Part shown: in pieces, positions 10,511-22,301 of the stretch
Numbering within the stretch: position 1 is the first letter of the stretch
Layout of the letters: each line of letters opens with the position of its first letter
Assembly (NCBI GenBank): GCA_964020975.1
Contig: OZ026620.1
Coordinates: 77,021,012-77,085,011 of the forward strand
Direction: 5' to 3'
Origin: Hermodice carunculata
Lineage: Eukaryota > Annelida > Polychaeta > Eunicida > Amphinomidae
DNA: 64,000 bases
The notes under the pieces: generated by a model
Database searches by the model: none
What the model was told of the DNA's origin: nothing
The model's input: the letters and a program-made list of their open reading frames with translations, nothing else
Made by a program: the position numbers and the translations under genes

Positions 10511-11280
10511 CACTAAAAGCCCAGAAAACATCTTAAAGCAAACTTTCTTCTTTAATTTAGTCTTATGGTATCTTATTTAAGACTCTTAAGATGGTCTAAG
10601 ATCTTTTTCCTGCCCAGTCAGAAAAAGAGAAAGTGAGTAAGACCCCGTAAGAGGAAATCAAGTCATGCTATGACCATGAGGGAAAGGAGCAGAGGCAGTC
10701 AGTCAATTTTCAGACCAGGTAAGACCTTCAGTGGCTGCCTCATTAGCATAATGAGATGATAAGAGTATATTCAGACTTGGAAAGACATTTGGTACCTGGC
10801 TCATTAGCATAAGAGAAAGGCCTGGGGGTAACAGAACTATTATAAGATCTGGTAAGATGTTTTGGGGTTAGGGTAATTAACACAAGTAACATGATCAGAT
10901 ATAACAAGACCTTGTAATATGTAGGCACTAGGATATCCACAAAGTGTCACAAAACAGTATACTCTATGTATGCACTATCTTACTGAGCAGCAAATCCACT
11001 GATTTTTCATTCTCTGTCCTCCTTTTCAAAATCAACTCAGAATCGAGACCATTATATATCTACCTAGCTAGAGATACACATGCACAGTACATACTCCCAC
11101 TCATGTATGTTGTACCCACAAACTTTACCTCACCTGGCCACTATAGTGGACAGTGTATTCACAAGGCCATCACTGATGGAGGGCAATGTGTTGAAAGTTT
11201 AAACAAACAATACTTGTGGTCAAAGAACTGTGACAGCACATGTATATATGCAGCCATCCATTATAGCCTATCAACATGCA
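10511..11280. repeat. Left long terminal inverted repeat of the CACTA element
   Basis: It pairs with the right end along its whole length. The inner limit near 11,280 is approximate because similarity fades. A CCACTATAGTGG palindrome lies at about 11,137. A 65-codon frame on the minus strand (10,743-10,940) also appears on the plus strand of the right end. It is a by-product of the inverted repeat, not a gene. Confidence 0.8.
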
Positions 11281-12689
11281 ATACTATGTGTATGGCTTTA
11301 GCCTTTTTTTTTTAAATTTTCTGTACTGTGTGCCAACCATTATTTGTACATTTTCTTACTTTCTGTACCTTATACCAGGGCAAAGTTGTTACAAGTACCA
11401 GCATATAAACTAGCCCCCCCCCCCCCACTGCAACATGTCTTTGTTTATTTTAAATTGTGCTGCTGTTTCAACAACACACTGGGGGATGTAATATAACTAC
11501 ACCTGATTACATCTGGATGTGGCAGCAACTTTACAATTTGCTGGTCAGTGACAAAGAGATCAACCACATGTACATATATATGGGCCATTCAACATTATCA
11601 GCATTTTAACATTGGTACACAAAGTATGCGGGGGGGGGGGGGGGGGGGGGGAAGGGTCAAGAGCAATGTACATTTTCACTTATTATTGATAATATTGATA
11701 AATTTTTTGATCAAAATCAGCATTTTTGCAGGCTGTCAGGACCACCTCCACATTCAATAGAGTGGTAGTTTTGGGCCACACAAATGCAAATTGAAAAACT
11801 GCAATACTTTTACACATCCACAAAGTACATCGTTGTATGTGGTGTGATGAAAGCTATTATGATGTTTAATCTGCCACTGCAAAAAAAAAAAAAATGTTGC
11901 TTTTTCATAAGTTTTTTAAAAAAGAAGAGGGTTTGTTCAGCCTTTCCACTCATATTTGTATGAGATCCTTTCACTATCAACAAAGAGATACATTTTTTCA
12001 TGCAAGGAAATTTAACCAAGTTTAGTCACATCATATGTAACAATACTATGGTCTCAGCATTTATGGACAGTATTTCTGGCAAACTTGTGCAACTACATGT
12101 GGCAAGTTTAAAGCTTTTTTGCCATGTAAATAGTCTGAATATATTCTTATACAATGGGGGAAATGGAGGCACATTGTGTTGAATGTAAAATGATCTGTTA
12201 TACTGACACAAAATGATTTAGACTAATCATGTATTATATATGATATCAAGTCAATATTCACCTGTTGAAATATTTTATAGAACATTCATCATTCAATAAA
12301 TTTTTGATGTAAAAAAGCTCATAATCACCATGCAAACAAACCCTGTTAAGGGAAATGCATGTGTGGGTTCAGTGTGGTTACAAAATAGTTCTGCCACAGC
12401 TAACTGGCTGGAGATCTGAATTTTAGTTAGACAAGGTCCACTGACTGCGCAAGTCTGTCTCAAAATGTGCTTAACTGAGGCTGGTGGAATGGAGTGGTGC
12501 AGAGGTAGACAACTCCCATGGGATCACTGCCTCAGCACTGGACAAGCATGTTTGCACAGCTGTGTGTGTGTGTGGGGGGGGGGGGGTAGAGTGGGCTGAC
12601 AGAAACTAACTAGAAAAGATTTGCTTCACAGCAACTCTGTCTGGGTGCCTTCAAAATGAAAACAGTTTGAAATGCTACACTTTGCCATA
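11281..12689. other. CACTA element interior, left portion
   Basis: No transposase or other recognised coding is seen. The portion contains C and G homopolymer runs (near 11,413, 11,631 and 12,575) and an A run near 11,880. Small frames here match nothing known. Confidence 0.5.
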
Positions 12690-13100
12690 GTTTAACATAA
12701 TCTAAATTTCGTGTATTAGCCTAACTTTTATAAATTAAAATGTTACAGTTTGGTTCTTAGTTCATCGAATGTGGCCATGTCACAAACTTAGAAAGTAAAG
12801 TTTGAATAAAACTACTTTCTATAATAGTTTTGAAGTTATTCAACATTTAAATTTTGTGTATTTGCCTAATTTGCATAAATTAAAAGCCTATAACTTTGGT
12901 TTATGTTCCCTTGGATGGGGCTATGCCACAAAGTATAAATGGCACCTTTATAATAGTTCTGAAGCTTTTCAAGATTTATATTTTACATATTCATGGTTCG
13001 TTGGATGTGGCTTTTCCACAAATATATAAATTAAAGTTGGAATGACATATCTCTATTTATAATAGTTTTGGAGATATTGGACTTTTAAATTTTTCAATGC
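12690..13100. repeat. Three diverged tandem units inside the CACTA element
   Basis: A unit of about 105-135 bp repeats: TATAATAGTTTTGAAG..TTCAACATTTAAATTTT, with GGATGTGGC..CCACAAA in each. Repeats occur near 12,820, 12,952 and 13,058. Internal tandem repeats are common in CACTA elements. No coding is supported. Confidence 0.6.
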
Positions 13101-14824
13101 CCCTTATTGGCACAATTTGAAATTCTACAACCAATATACTGTCCATTATATTGGCAGGTGTCACAAACCTATATGTGCACATTGAAATTTAGAGTCTGTC
13201 TGCAACGGTTTGGAAGACATGGAGCTTTTAAAATTTTACTTCCCCCGAATTTGCATAATGTTAAACATCATGACTATTCCAAATGAGATGCACAATTTCA
13301 CTGGTCAGGTCAGTCACCATGCCAAGTTTGGTGGTTTTTCGAAAAAATTGGGTTGGAGAAAAACTCCTGACCAACTTGGGGAGGAGACAGAGAGAGTGCT
13401 TACTCATACAGTGAAACCTCTCTACAGTGAGCACCCTTGGGGCCAGAGAAAAGTGCCAACTGCTCAGAGGTTCAGCCCTTCTGGGCAGTATGGATGAGAA
13501 CACTGTGAATTCATTTAATTTTGCGGTGTTCTTCACTTATTTCACTGATGCTTCAAAACCGTGAAAATTAGAACTCAGTGAAATATATTTTTAAGATGGC
13601 ATTGACAGGAATTATAGCAAAAACATTGAATTTAAAGTTTCAGTGAAAGGTCCAAAGTTCAAAAACCGTGAAAATTAATGCTCGTGAAAGTAAATGTATT
13701 CATGTACATATACATATACATATACATATACATAATTCATACATGCACATATACATGTTCAGTGTATACATATTGTAATTCAAGGGGATGTGAATACATG
13801 CAATACAAAACTGTCTTTGTTCCTTTATTACCTAAACAAATTTTTAACAGATGCTGTCATGAAACTACATGTACAGGTACCTGTGAACTGACACAAGCAC
13901 TATTCTTTCTCAGTACTGGCTATGAAGAACAGGCTTCATCTCACTGGTTACAAGAAAATGAATGAAAGTGTCCACACTGTGAGATGACACAAATCCACAC
14001 AGTTTCAAAATTCACAAAGTTGTGTGAACAGTCATTGAGGACTGGAAGACCATACTTTGATGGGTCTAGCCAACTCAGCAGGTAGTCCATTTTCAACTGT
14101 GCACGGGGTACACTCAGGCTTGTGCTGCCTAGAAGTCCAATGCCTGTGTTCCCTTGGGACTGATAAGCCAGCAGACTCATAGCCTCAGGCAAAAAAGGGA
14201 CCAGCTAACACGCCAGTCTCAAGAATGGTGCGCAAAAAGCTCTGTCTACCACTAGTGGGAACTATAACCTGCCTAGTACATATTGCAGCATGGAGCAGGT
14301 CTGTTCTTGCATGAACAGAAAGAGATTCCCTGTATTTTATTGACAACCTCGTTACACAGTTGTTGGGAGCGTTCGCCCCCACCCCCCATCCCATTTGCTA
14401 CAAATCCCAAACCTTCCAAACCATCCCCCCTAGCATGCATGGATAGAAGGCTGCCTGTGAGACTCTGTGTCTCCATGGCAACACAGGACAGTGGTAGATA
14501 TTAAAGCAGATAGCCACAGAAATGTTACCACATGTGCCCACAAATGCACAAAACCATTCCTAAAACATCCCCAAACCACTGAAGCATCACCATTTGAACA
14601 AACGTGATTGACACCCACTCATAGCACATGACTACCAGTTTAAAGTGATTCTGCCCAGCGGATTTCAGAGAAGTTGCAACATGTGAATTGTTGATACCAT
14701 GGAACGCAGACTCCAACAGAACCCCATACTTTAAGCTTAGCTGACTGACAAGTCAGCTAAGCTTAAAACTTAGGTACATGTATCTCGGGTACAGACCTGC
14801 CCCCCCCCATTAGTGTACAATGTA
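13101..14824. other. CACTA element interior, right portion
   Basis: No recognised gene is seen. An ATACAT microsatellite lies at about 13,703-13,733. TAAGCTTAGCTGACT / AGTCAGCTAAGCTTA form a 15-bp-arm palindrome at about 14,731-14,766. Short frames are not protein-like in any family I know. Confidence 0.5.
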
Positions 14825-15729
14825 ACTGTTAGACTGTAATAGATAACTGCATATATACATGTGTTGTCACAGTTCTGGACCACAAGTATGTTTTGTTTTA
14901 ACTTTCAACACATTACCATGATTACCATCCATCAGTGATGGCCATGTGAATACAATGTCCACTATAGTGGCCGATGAGGTAAAGTTTGTGGGTACAACAT
15001 ACATGAGTGGGAGTATATACTGTACATGTGTATCTCTAGCTAGGTAGGTATATCAGCAGTGATAAGCTTGTCAATGTGCTATCCACTATAGTGGCCAGGT
15101 GAAGTTATTATATAAAGTTTGTGGGTACAACATACATGAGTGGGAGTATGTACTGTACATGTGTATCTCTAGCTAGGTAGATATATCATGGTCTCGATTC
15201 TGAGTTGATTTTGAAAAGGAGGACAGAGAATGAAAAATCAGTGGACTTGCTGCTCAGTAAGATAGTGCATACATAGAGTATACTGTTTTGTGACACTTTG
15301 TGGATATCCTAGTGCCTACATATTACAAGGTCTTGTTATATCTGATCATATTACTTGTGTTAATTACCCTAACCCCAAAACATCTTACCAGATCTTATAA
15401 TAGTTCTGTTACCCCCAGGCCTTTCTCTTATGCTAATGAGCCAGGTACCAAATGTCTTTCCAAGTCTGAATATACTCTTATCATCTCATTATGCTAATGA
15501 GGCAGCCACTGAAGGTCTTACCTGGTCTGAAAATTGACTGACTGCCTCTGCTCCTTTCCCTCATGGTCATAGCATGACTTGATTTCCTCTTACGGGGTCT
15601 TACTCACTTTCTCTTTTTCTGACTGGGCAGGAAAAAGATCTTAGACCATCTTAAGAGTCTTAAATAAGATACCATAAGACTAAATTAAAGAAGAAAGTTT
15701 GCTTTAAGATGTTTTCTGGGCTTTTAGTG
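14825..15729. repeat. Right long terminal inverted repeat of the CACTA element
   Basis: This is the reverse complement of the left end, but longer because a 124-bp segment (from CCACTATAGTGGCC at 14,959 to the same motif at 15,083) is duplicated in tandem. The left end has that motif only once. Confidence 0.8.
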
Positions 15730-15732
15730 AAC

Positions 15733-16180
15733 AGATTGTAGCTCAGGATATTAAAACGTATCTTGAAGAGCATAAATATGACAAGCTTATGGATGTAGCA
15801 GTAGCGGCTGATGAGTATTCTTTGATGCACAAGCAGTATAAAACTGGTAGTGGTCAATGTGTGTTTAGGTCAAACCAAGGCCCAGGTCAAGGTCAAGGAC
15901 AAGGTAAGCCTAAGGTAAGCCTAGGAACCCGAGTACTGAAAATGAACAAAATATTCACAAAGCTGGTGGCCAGGACGGTGCCAACAGGAGAGTTAGATGT
16001 GGTCATTGTATGAAGTCGCATACCACGGACAAGTGTTGGCTTTTGTACTCAGAGCTTAGGCCCTAAGGTTAAGTGTACCTATTGTGAAGGGTCACATGAT
16101 ACAGAGAGGTGTTATAGACTGAACCATGAACTGAAACCTCCAGGAGCCAAAAAGCCAGTAGGTTTTATTCAAGGCAGTCA
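15733..16180 (+). pseudogene. gag, second part with zinc-knuckle motifs (fossil)
   Basis: The text resumes beyond the CACTA element with a capsid-end helix (LEEHKYDKLMDVAVAADEYS) and then CxxC..H..C knuckles, for example CTYCEGSHDTERCY near 16,075. Such knuckles bind genomic RNA. It is broken. Confidence 0.65.
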
Positions 16181-16233
16181 GATGGATGTAGCACCCATTA
16201 CTGAAATAGCACACAGAGGAGCCAGTAAAAGAC

Positions 16234-16560
16234 ATGTATGGAGAGTTTAAGTCTGAAGGCTTTGTGTCAAAAGGTGAAGGTCAGGAGAAAAGTCCCGTTA
16301 TGATACTTAGAGACACAGGGAGTGCTCAAAGTTTAGTTGTGTATAACTCCAGGCTCCAGTGGGGAGAACCGGTGGCCTTTATCAATATTCAGGGGGTTGA
16401 TTGTTCTGATATGCTTGTACCAATACATAGTATATGGCTGGAATCTGAATATCTGACAGGTTTTGTGACAGTGGGAAAGGTACCCCGTCTACCAATGGAA
16501 GGAGTAGATATGATCCTGGGGAATGACATAGCAGGTCCCAAGGTGAAGGTCACACCTAGG
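16234..16560 (+). pseudogene. Aspartic protease domain (fossil)
   Basis: PVMILRDTGSAQSLVV carries the retropepsin D-T-G-S active-site motif. MILGNDIAG near 16,515 is the usual closing (I/L)LG.D segment. The protease would cut the gag-pol polyprotein. It sits directly upstream of integrase. Confidence 0.8.
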
Positions 16561-16869
16561 TTAAGGTCACACCCAGGTTTGGATGAAAGCACGAAAAAGT
16601 TGCAAGTTGAGCATCCAGGTATTTTTCCCGCTTGTGTGACAACCAGATCACAAAAGAATAAAGTGGAGAAAATTTTGAAACTTGACAGTGACAAAAATCT
16701 TAATGATAGGATTGAGTCCAATGTGGTTGATACAGTGTTGGAAGACACATTTGTAGCTGAGTTATTCAGTAATGAAGACAGTGGTGGTCAGTCTGGTACT
16801 AGGTTAAATAGGAAAGGCTTGGTAACCAATCAGAGAACTGATACTACACTTGAAGTTGCTCGGAATAAT

Positions 16870-18215
16870 GCTTTGACCCAGGAAGAGGCAAAGAAAGTTC
16901 CAGTGTGCTATTATGTAAACAATGACATGTTGAGGAGAAAATGGCGGAATAGTGAAGTTCCTGCCAATGAGACTTGGAATGAAGTTCACCAAATAGTGCT
17001 GCCTAAGAAATATAGACAGGAAGTAATGCATTTGGCACATGATATACCTATGGCTGGACATTTAGGTGTTAGGAAAACACTGGATAGGATATACAAGTAT
17101 TTTTCCTGGCCAGGTATTCATAGTGATGTGGTGCAGTACTGTAAGATGTGTCACATGTGTCAGGTGGTAGGGAAACCAAACCAAAAGGTCAAGGTCGCAC
17201 CATTGATTCCCATACCAACATTTGAAAATCCATTTGATACTCTAATTATTGACTGTGTAGGACCATTGCCTAAAACAAAATCAGGAAATAGTTATTTGTT
17301 GACCATTATGGACACGGTGACAAGGTATCCAGAGGCAATTCCTCTCAGGAAAATACACACAAAGTCGATTGTGACAGCTTTGACCCAGTTTTTCACCAGA
17401 GTAGGGCTACCAAAGGTCATAAGGTCAGACTTAGGTTCAAACTTTACATCTGGATTATTTCATGATGTGTTGAAAGATTTGGGTATTCAACATAAAACCT
17501 CGTCAGCTTACCATCCACAGACCCAGGGGGCGCTTGTGAGGTATCATCAAACGTTGAAAAGGATGATGAGAACTTATTGTATGGAGAATGCTCATCTTGA
17601 GCAAAGGTTTGCATTTCTTGTTGCTTGCAGTCAGGGAAGTGCCAAACGAATCGTTGGGATTTAGCCCATTTGAGTTGGTATATGGTCACGAAGTAAGGGG
17701 TTCTTTGAAATTATTCAAAGAATGCTGTGTAGCTCCTGATGATGGAAACAATTTAAATATGTTGAAGTATGTGTCAGAATTTAAGAACAGATTACAGGAG
17801 GTGTGCAAGGTGGCCAAAGAAAATGTCACATGCGCAACAGAACATGAAGTCATGGTATGACAAAAACTCTAGGGAGAGGTCATTTTCCCCTGGTGACAAA
17901 GTGTTAGTTTTGCTACCCATACCTGGTAATCCATTACAAGCAAAGTTTACAGGGCCTTACACTATACACAGTAGGTTAAATTCTGTGGACTATGTAATAA
18001 ATACACCAGACAGAAGGAGAAGCAAACGGGTTTGTCATGTAAATATGATCAAACCATACTTTGACAGGGAAGCTACAGTGCTTTGTGTGCAGGTAGATGG
18101 TTCACCGATTGTAGATGAAAAGGATGTGGATCCTGTTTCAGAGTATACAGAACAAACATCACCTCAACCTATGAAAAATTTTGAAGTTTTGAAGAAGTTA
18201 GATGAGAAGTTGAGT
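16870..18215 (+). pseudogene. Integrase with HHCC finger, catalytic core and GPY/F module (fossil)
   Basis: HDIPMAGHLGVRKTLDRI..CKMCHMCQ at about 17,040-17,165 is the HHCC zinc finger. IIDCVGPLP and VIRSDLGSNFTS mark two of the catalytic-core segments, and SAYHPQTQGA follows. FTGPYTIHSRLNSVDYVI near 17,950 is the GPY/F module found in chromovirus-like and Gmr1 integrases. This domain normally lies after RNase H in Ty3/gypsy. Here it precedes reverse transcriptase. It is broken. Confidence 0.85.
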
Positions 18216-18242
18216 CATTAAACAGAAACCCAGAGACAGGAT

Positions 18243-19607
18243 ATGAAAGCTTTAATAGCTGAATATTCAGATTTGTTCTCGGATGGGCCAGGTATGACTG
18301 ATGTTTTGGAACAGGAGATTATTTTGCAAGATGGGGCTGTTCCAGTAAAACAGCATCCATACAGGTTGAATCCTATTAAAGCAGCAGCTTTAATGGAGGA
18401 AGTCCAATACATGTTGGACAATGATCTCATTGAAGTCAGTGACTCGCCATGGAGTAGTCCTGTTATTCTTGTACCAAAACCTGATTCTACATATAGAATG
18501 TGTATTGACTCAAGGAAGTTAAATGCACTCACAGTCACAGATTGTTATCCTGTACCCAGAGTTGAGGACTGTATTGATAGAATTGGAAATGCCAAGTTCA
18601 TATCTAAGTGGGACCTCCTCAAAGGGTACTGCCAAGTTCCTTTGACTGAAAAATATAAACAATATACAGTTTTTGTTACTCCTGATAACCTGTATCAGTG
18701 CAAGGTCATAGCCTTTGGCCTCAAAAACGCACCGTCGGTCTTTATGAGGCTTATGAACAAAGTAATAGATGGACTGGAGTATTGTGCTGTTTTTACTGAT
18801 GATGTTGGGCTGGTGTCTGACAATTGGGACGATCATATGACCACAACAAGGGAATTCTTGCATCGATTGAGAGAAGCTAAGTTGACAGTCAATTTGGTCA
18901 AAAGTGACATTGGTCATGCAAGAGTGACATACTTGGGTTATACTGTTGGTCAAGGACAGATAGTTCCCAAGGATGCAGAGGTCAAGGCCACTGAACAGTT
19001 TGCAGTACCTACACGCAAGAAGCATATTATGCAGTTTTTGGGAGTTATAGGTTACTACAGGAAGTTTTGCCAAAACTTTGCAGAAGTGTCAGCTCCTTTG
19101 ACGGATATGTTGCGCAAGGGTGTAAAGTTCAAATGGACCAAAGAATGTCAGGAGTCATTTGATGCTTTGAAGCAATTATTGATGCAGGCTCCAGTGCTAG
19201 CTGTACCAGATTACAGTAAACAGTTCAGATTATTTGTAGATGCTTGCGATGTTGGGGTCACTTTGTGGATCTCGCAGTTGGGTCAAGGTCAGGCTGATCA
19301 CCCCATAGCATATTTTTCAAAGAAGCTGAACAAGCATCAAAGAAACTACTCAACTGTAGAGAAAGAAGCACTGGCTTTGATTTTGTCTGTACAGCATTTT
19401 GAGATTTACATGTCTGCAGGTTGTTTCTCTGTGCAGGTATTTTCAGACCGTAACCCAATTAAATACTTGCATAGATTCAAAAACAATAATCAAAGACTCA
19501 CTAGGTGGAGCTTATTTTTACAGGAATACAACCTGGAAATAAGTCACATCAGAGGAAGAGAAAATATCATATCTGATTATCTCAGCAGACATTGTGATGA
19601 TTCATAA
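18243..19607 (+). pseudogene. Reverse transcriptase and RNase H (fossil)
   Basis: The region runs from the RT thumb-side entry (NDLIEVSDSPWSSPVILVPK) through YRMCIDSRKLNALT, SKWDLLKGYCQVPL, AFGLKNAPSVFMRLM and the palm motif VFTDDVGL (the YxDD box), to RNase H beginning RLFVDACDVG and ending RGRENIISDYLSRH. This is Ty3/gypsy type by sequence although the domain order is copia-like. The C-terminus closes near 19,607, and no integrase follows. Confidence 0.9.
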
Positions 19608-19970
19608 AATATTGAGAGTTCCACCCAAAACTAAATAGGTGTCATAGGTAAAAGAGTGATAGGTTAGTTTCACTCTATTCTTTACACTAACATGGCTTCG
19701 TTATCCGTGCTTTTCTTGCTTCAGAGTCGCCCTGAAGATGAAAAGGTGGAAGCTCCTCTTATGAGGCTTATTTTTTTTTTACTTTGCACGCACAGTTACT
19801 CAGTATGCACCTCTTTAGAATGACAGGTTAGCCTAGTGGGTGATTGCCTCAAACTGTTGAACTGTGTTATGGGGCTGTAGGTCAATGACAGGAAAATCAT
19901 CATTGATTAGTCATTAGACTTGCTGAAAGTCCATCAACATGAACTTTCATTATTTTTCTGAGAGGAGGTA
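19608..19970 (+). other. 3' non-coding part and polypurine tract
   Basis: There is no coding after RNase H. AGAGGAGGTA at 19,961-19,970 abuts the 3' LTR and is the expected plus-strand primer. Confidence 0.7.
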
Positions 19971-21171
19971 TGTTATGTAGTGATAAGTTTAAAAACATAA
20001 GGGTTAATTTGTTGTATAAAATGTATATTGTGGCTGCAGAATTAAGCTGCAGTGCAAGCACATTTCAAACTTGAAACTGTTATAATGCCAAGTGTCAGCA
20101 TGCCAGGAAGTGTTGAGTGATCGCCGATCTTGCTTGGTTTTGATTGGTTGAGAAAGATCTACTGATGGGTTCAGCGAGTGAAAGGCGATCACAGTGGGGA
20201 CAGGATTAGGCTTTCTCTCCCAAATAAAAAGGGCTGTGTACTGCTGTTTGCGGTCAGACATCCAAAATGTCTGACCCGTGCATATAGCGAACGGGGTGCA
20301 CGTTAAAACATTGGTAGTGTTTCTGCTGCGGCCAGGCGTTCAACGTGAGTATTGGTTGGTTGAGAGCTTGTGTATGCTCCAATATATGTTGTATTTTTGT
20401 GGATCTTGTGTAATCCACCATTTGAAATAATGTAGGCTTGTGGTTAAGCCATTTTTGAGCACTTGTGTGCTCCAATTTATTTTGTTCTGGGAATCTTGTG
20501 TGTTTCCCCAATTTAGTAATGTAGGCTTCAAAATAAGCCATTTTGAGCACTTGTATGCTCCAATATTGTATTTGTGAATCTTGTGTGGTTCACTAATTAA
20601 ATGATGTAGGCTTTGAAATAGCCAGTTTTGATGAGGAAACCAGTGTAAATAAATTTTTCAGAGCTTTGTTAGCTCTCCAATGTGGCGTTTTGTGTGATAT
20701 TTGTCAAGTGTTTGTCTTGCGTTTGCACAGCAAATCCTGTAAATTAAGAAGTCTTATTTTTAGTGACTGATAAGACCAGAAAATTGGAAAAAAATAAACC
20801 ACAGTTTGGGTCTGACAATTTAAAACAGGTTTTTACAAAATTACAAGAAAATGTTCTAGGTTTTATCTTATTTTGCTGATACTGCCCTTTGATTCCAAGT
20901 TGCAGCCCGGAGATCGATTGGACAAGCCAGGACACCGGACCCGGCCAACCACTTTGTGTAAAGCCTATCAAACAAGTGTATTGACATTATAGACAAACTG
21001 CCAGTTTCTGCCGTGCTGTGTTTTTTGTGTAAAATGTGAGTCAATATATTTGAACAAAAAGCTTTGTCTTTGTGTTCTGTTCACAGCAGTAAAAGCGTAG
21101 AGTTTCTATTTTCTTTCTGTTTTTGAGGGCCAGGTTGGCACAAGACGTGCTAGGTAAAGCCACCTCGTAAG
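19971..21171 (+). repeat. 3' LTR of the Gmr1-like element
   Basis: The LTR is 1,201 bp, starts TGTTATG and aligns with 8,337-9,536. It is followed by AATTG at 21,172-21,176. The hairpin array lies at 20,364-20,675. Confidence 0.85.
20364..20675 (+). repeat. Array of ten short hairpins inside the 3' LTR
   Basis: It has the same length (312 bp) and the same stems as in the 5' LTR. One visible difference lies in a loop (GAGCTTGTGTATGCTC here against GAGCTTGGGTATGCTC). Another changes CTTGTGCGG to CTTGTGTGG, also in a loop. Confidence 0.7.
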
Positions 21172-21668
21172 AATTGCCGCAACACTGTAAGGAGCAGTGT
21201 GATTCGCAAGAAGGTGTACAAGTTGTAGGGGAGCAACCAAAACATGTGAGAAAACCTCGTGTGTTATTTGGCTGGTTCAAAGATAGCGAGTTCTTGACAA
21301 AGATGCCATTTGTGTCATTCCAGAAGAAAAGAACCTGAGTAAGGTTCGAGTGTTGCCTTCAAAATAGAAAAAAACAGTGTCAAAGTTCTTGGGGTCAGGT
21401 TTTTTGCATGTGAAGAAACAAGGCTCTCCAACATGAGGATTCTGCAGTAAATCCAGTTTTACTTGAACAATCCCGAGTGCTATCAGTGGTTATCTCATAG
21501 ATTTTGTTCAGATATGAAATGGGATTATGTGTTGGAGATTATTACAGGGGTGGACATAAAAACGTATTTGGACAATTTAAATTTCAGTACAACAAAAAAT
21601 ATTCTATAATAAAGACAAGGTGATTCTGGTATATGAAGCAAAGACACTTACAGTTGAAGTGACTCAAA
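21172..21668. other. Target duplication, then decayed coding-like spacer
   Basis: It begins with AATTG. Protein-like phrases (KVLGVRFFACEETRLSNMRI, VILVYEAKTLTVEVTQIGV) appear between stops but match no family I know. Confidence 0.3.
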
Positions 21669-22070
21669 TTGGTGTCATGGGTAAAAACACACAGGATTGA
21701 TGAAACATTTAAGAGGACAGTACCAGATAGTGAAATAAGAAATTCAAGGTTGCAAGTTGTTACAGCATTTATCAGATGTTCTTCCAAATCGGAAGAGTGC
21801 AGAATTGTCTGTGGTGAGCTATTAACAAATCTGAAGACAGAGGATGAAATTTGTAGCCATTGTCATATTTCTCTTCCATCCAGTAAAAAGTGTATTATCT
21901 GTGGGTCCAATTACACTCAACAGTTATATATCAATATGAAGAAGGGAAATATATGCAGAGCTTGCTACCAGCATGAGCAGAAAAATGCAGTTACCCGACC
22001 AGGTCAAAGAGTGGCAACAAAAAGAAAAACGAAAAAAAAAAAACAACAAAACACAGAAGTGTGTGTATAA
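21669..22070 (+). CDS. Unrecognised Cys-rich open frame
   Basis: The frame has 133 codons and contains CGELLTN..ICSHCHISLPSSKKCIICG..ICRACYQHEQ. That is four Cys-x2-Cys-like pairs followed by a Lys-rich tail (RKTKKKKQQ), the pattern of a zinc-binding DNA-associated protein. It is uninterrupted but short, starts inside decayed sequence and has no clear splice partner. It probably is a remnant of the same locus as the segments downstream to 25.5 kb. Function unknown. Confidence 0.35.
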   Translation: MVSWVKTHRIDETFKRTVPDSEIRNSRLQVVTAFIRCSSKSEECRIVCGELLTNLKTEDEICSHCHISLPSSKKCIICGSNYTQQLYINMKKGNICRACYQHEQKNAVTRPGQRVATKRKTKKKKQQNTEVCV

Positions 22071-22301
22071 CCAACATTTGAATTGCAAGTGGAGTTTCAG
22101 AATTTGTGTGAAACTTGGTAATGTGAATGTCTGGAAAGTTTATGATCCAGTGTAAATGACAACTACCGAAGAAATGTACCTGTTCAGGAAAACCGGAGAC
22201 CTCCACTGGGTGTTACGGCTGATTGGGATAAAGCAAGGAATTTTGGAAAGTGTACTCCCCATCAGGTTTTTACAATAGACAGAAGATATAATCAAGTGTA
22301 A

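Larger units (their letters stand above)
10511..15729. mobile_element. Non-autonomous CACTA (EnSpm) DNA transposon nested in gag
   Basis: The 5,219-bp insertion starts CACTAAAAGCCCAGAAAACA and ends with the exact reverse complement. It is flanked by the 3-bp duplication AAC (10,508-10,510 and 15,730-15,732). CACTA ends with 3-bp duplications are the hallmark of the EnSpm superfamily. The inverted ends are long (about 0.77 and 0.9 kb), and their outer 0.4 kb is nearly identical, so the insertion is young. No transposase-like frame is present in the 3.5-kb middle, so it must have been moved by enzyme made elsewhere. It interrupts the host element's gag. Confidence 0.85.
8337..21171 (+). mobile_element. 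Gmr1-like Ty3/gypsy LTR retrotransposon (fossil), carrying a nested CACTA element
   Basis: The element is 12.8 kb with its insertion and about 7.6 kb without it. Its parts in order are the 5' LTR, a tRNA-Pro primer site, gag, zinc knuckles, aspartic protease, integrase with GPY/F module, reverse transcriptase plus RNase H, polypurine tract and 3' LTR. Integrase precedes reverse transcriptase, unlike ordinary Ty3/gypsy. This order defines the Gmr1-like group described from cod and deuterostomes. LTR copies differ by a few per cent by eye, so the insertion is of moderate age. It is broken: gag is split by the CACTA insertion and the coding region has roughly five to ten further breaks. It lies between coding fossils of the same strand, which it probably split. 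Confidence 0.85.

Noticed and set aside
10743-10940. 65-codon frame conserved at 15,300-15,497 on the other strand
   Set aside because: Conservation is due to the young inverted ends of the CACTA element, not to coding selection.
18519-19073. 184-codon minus-strand frame
   Set aside because: It is a shadow of the RT/RNase H domain read on the other strand.
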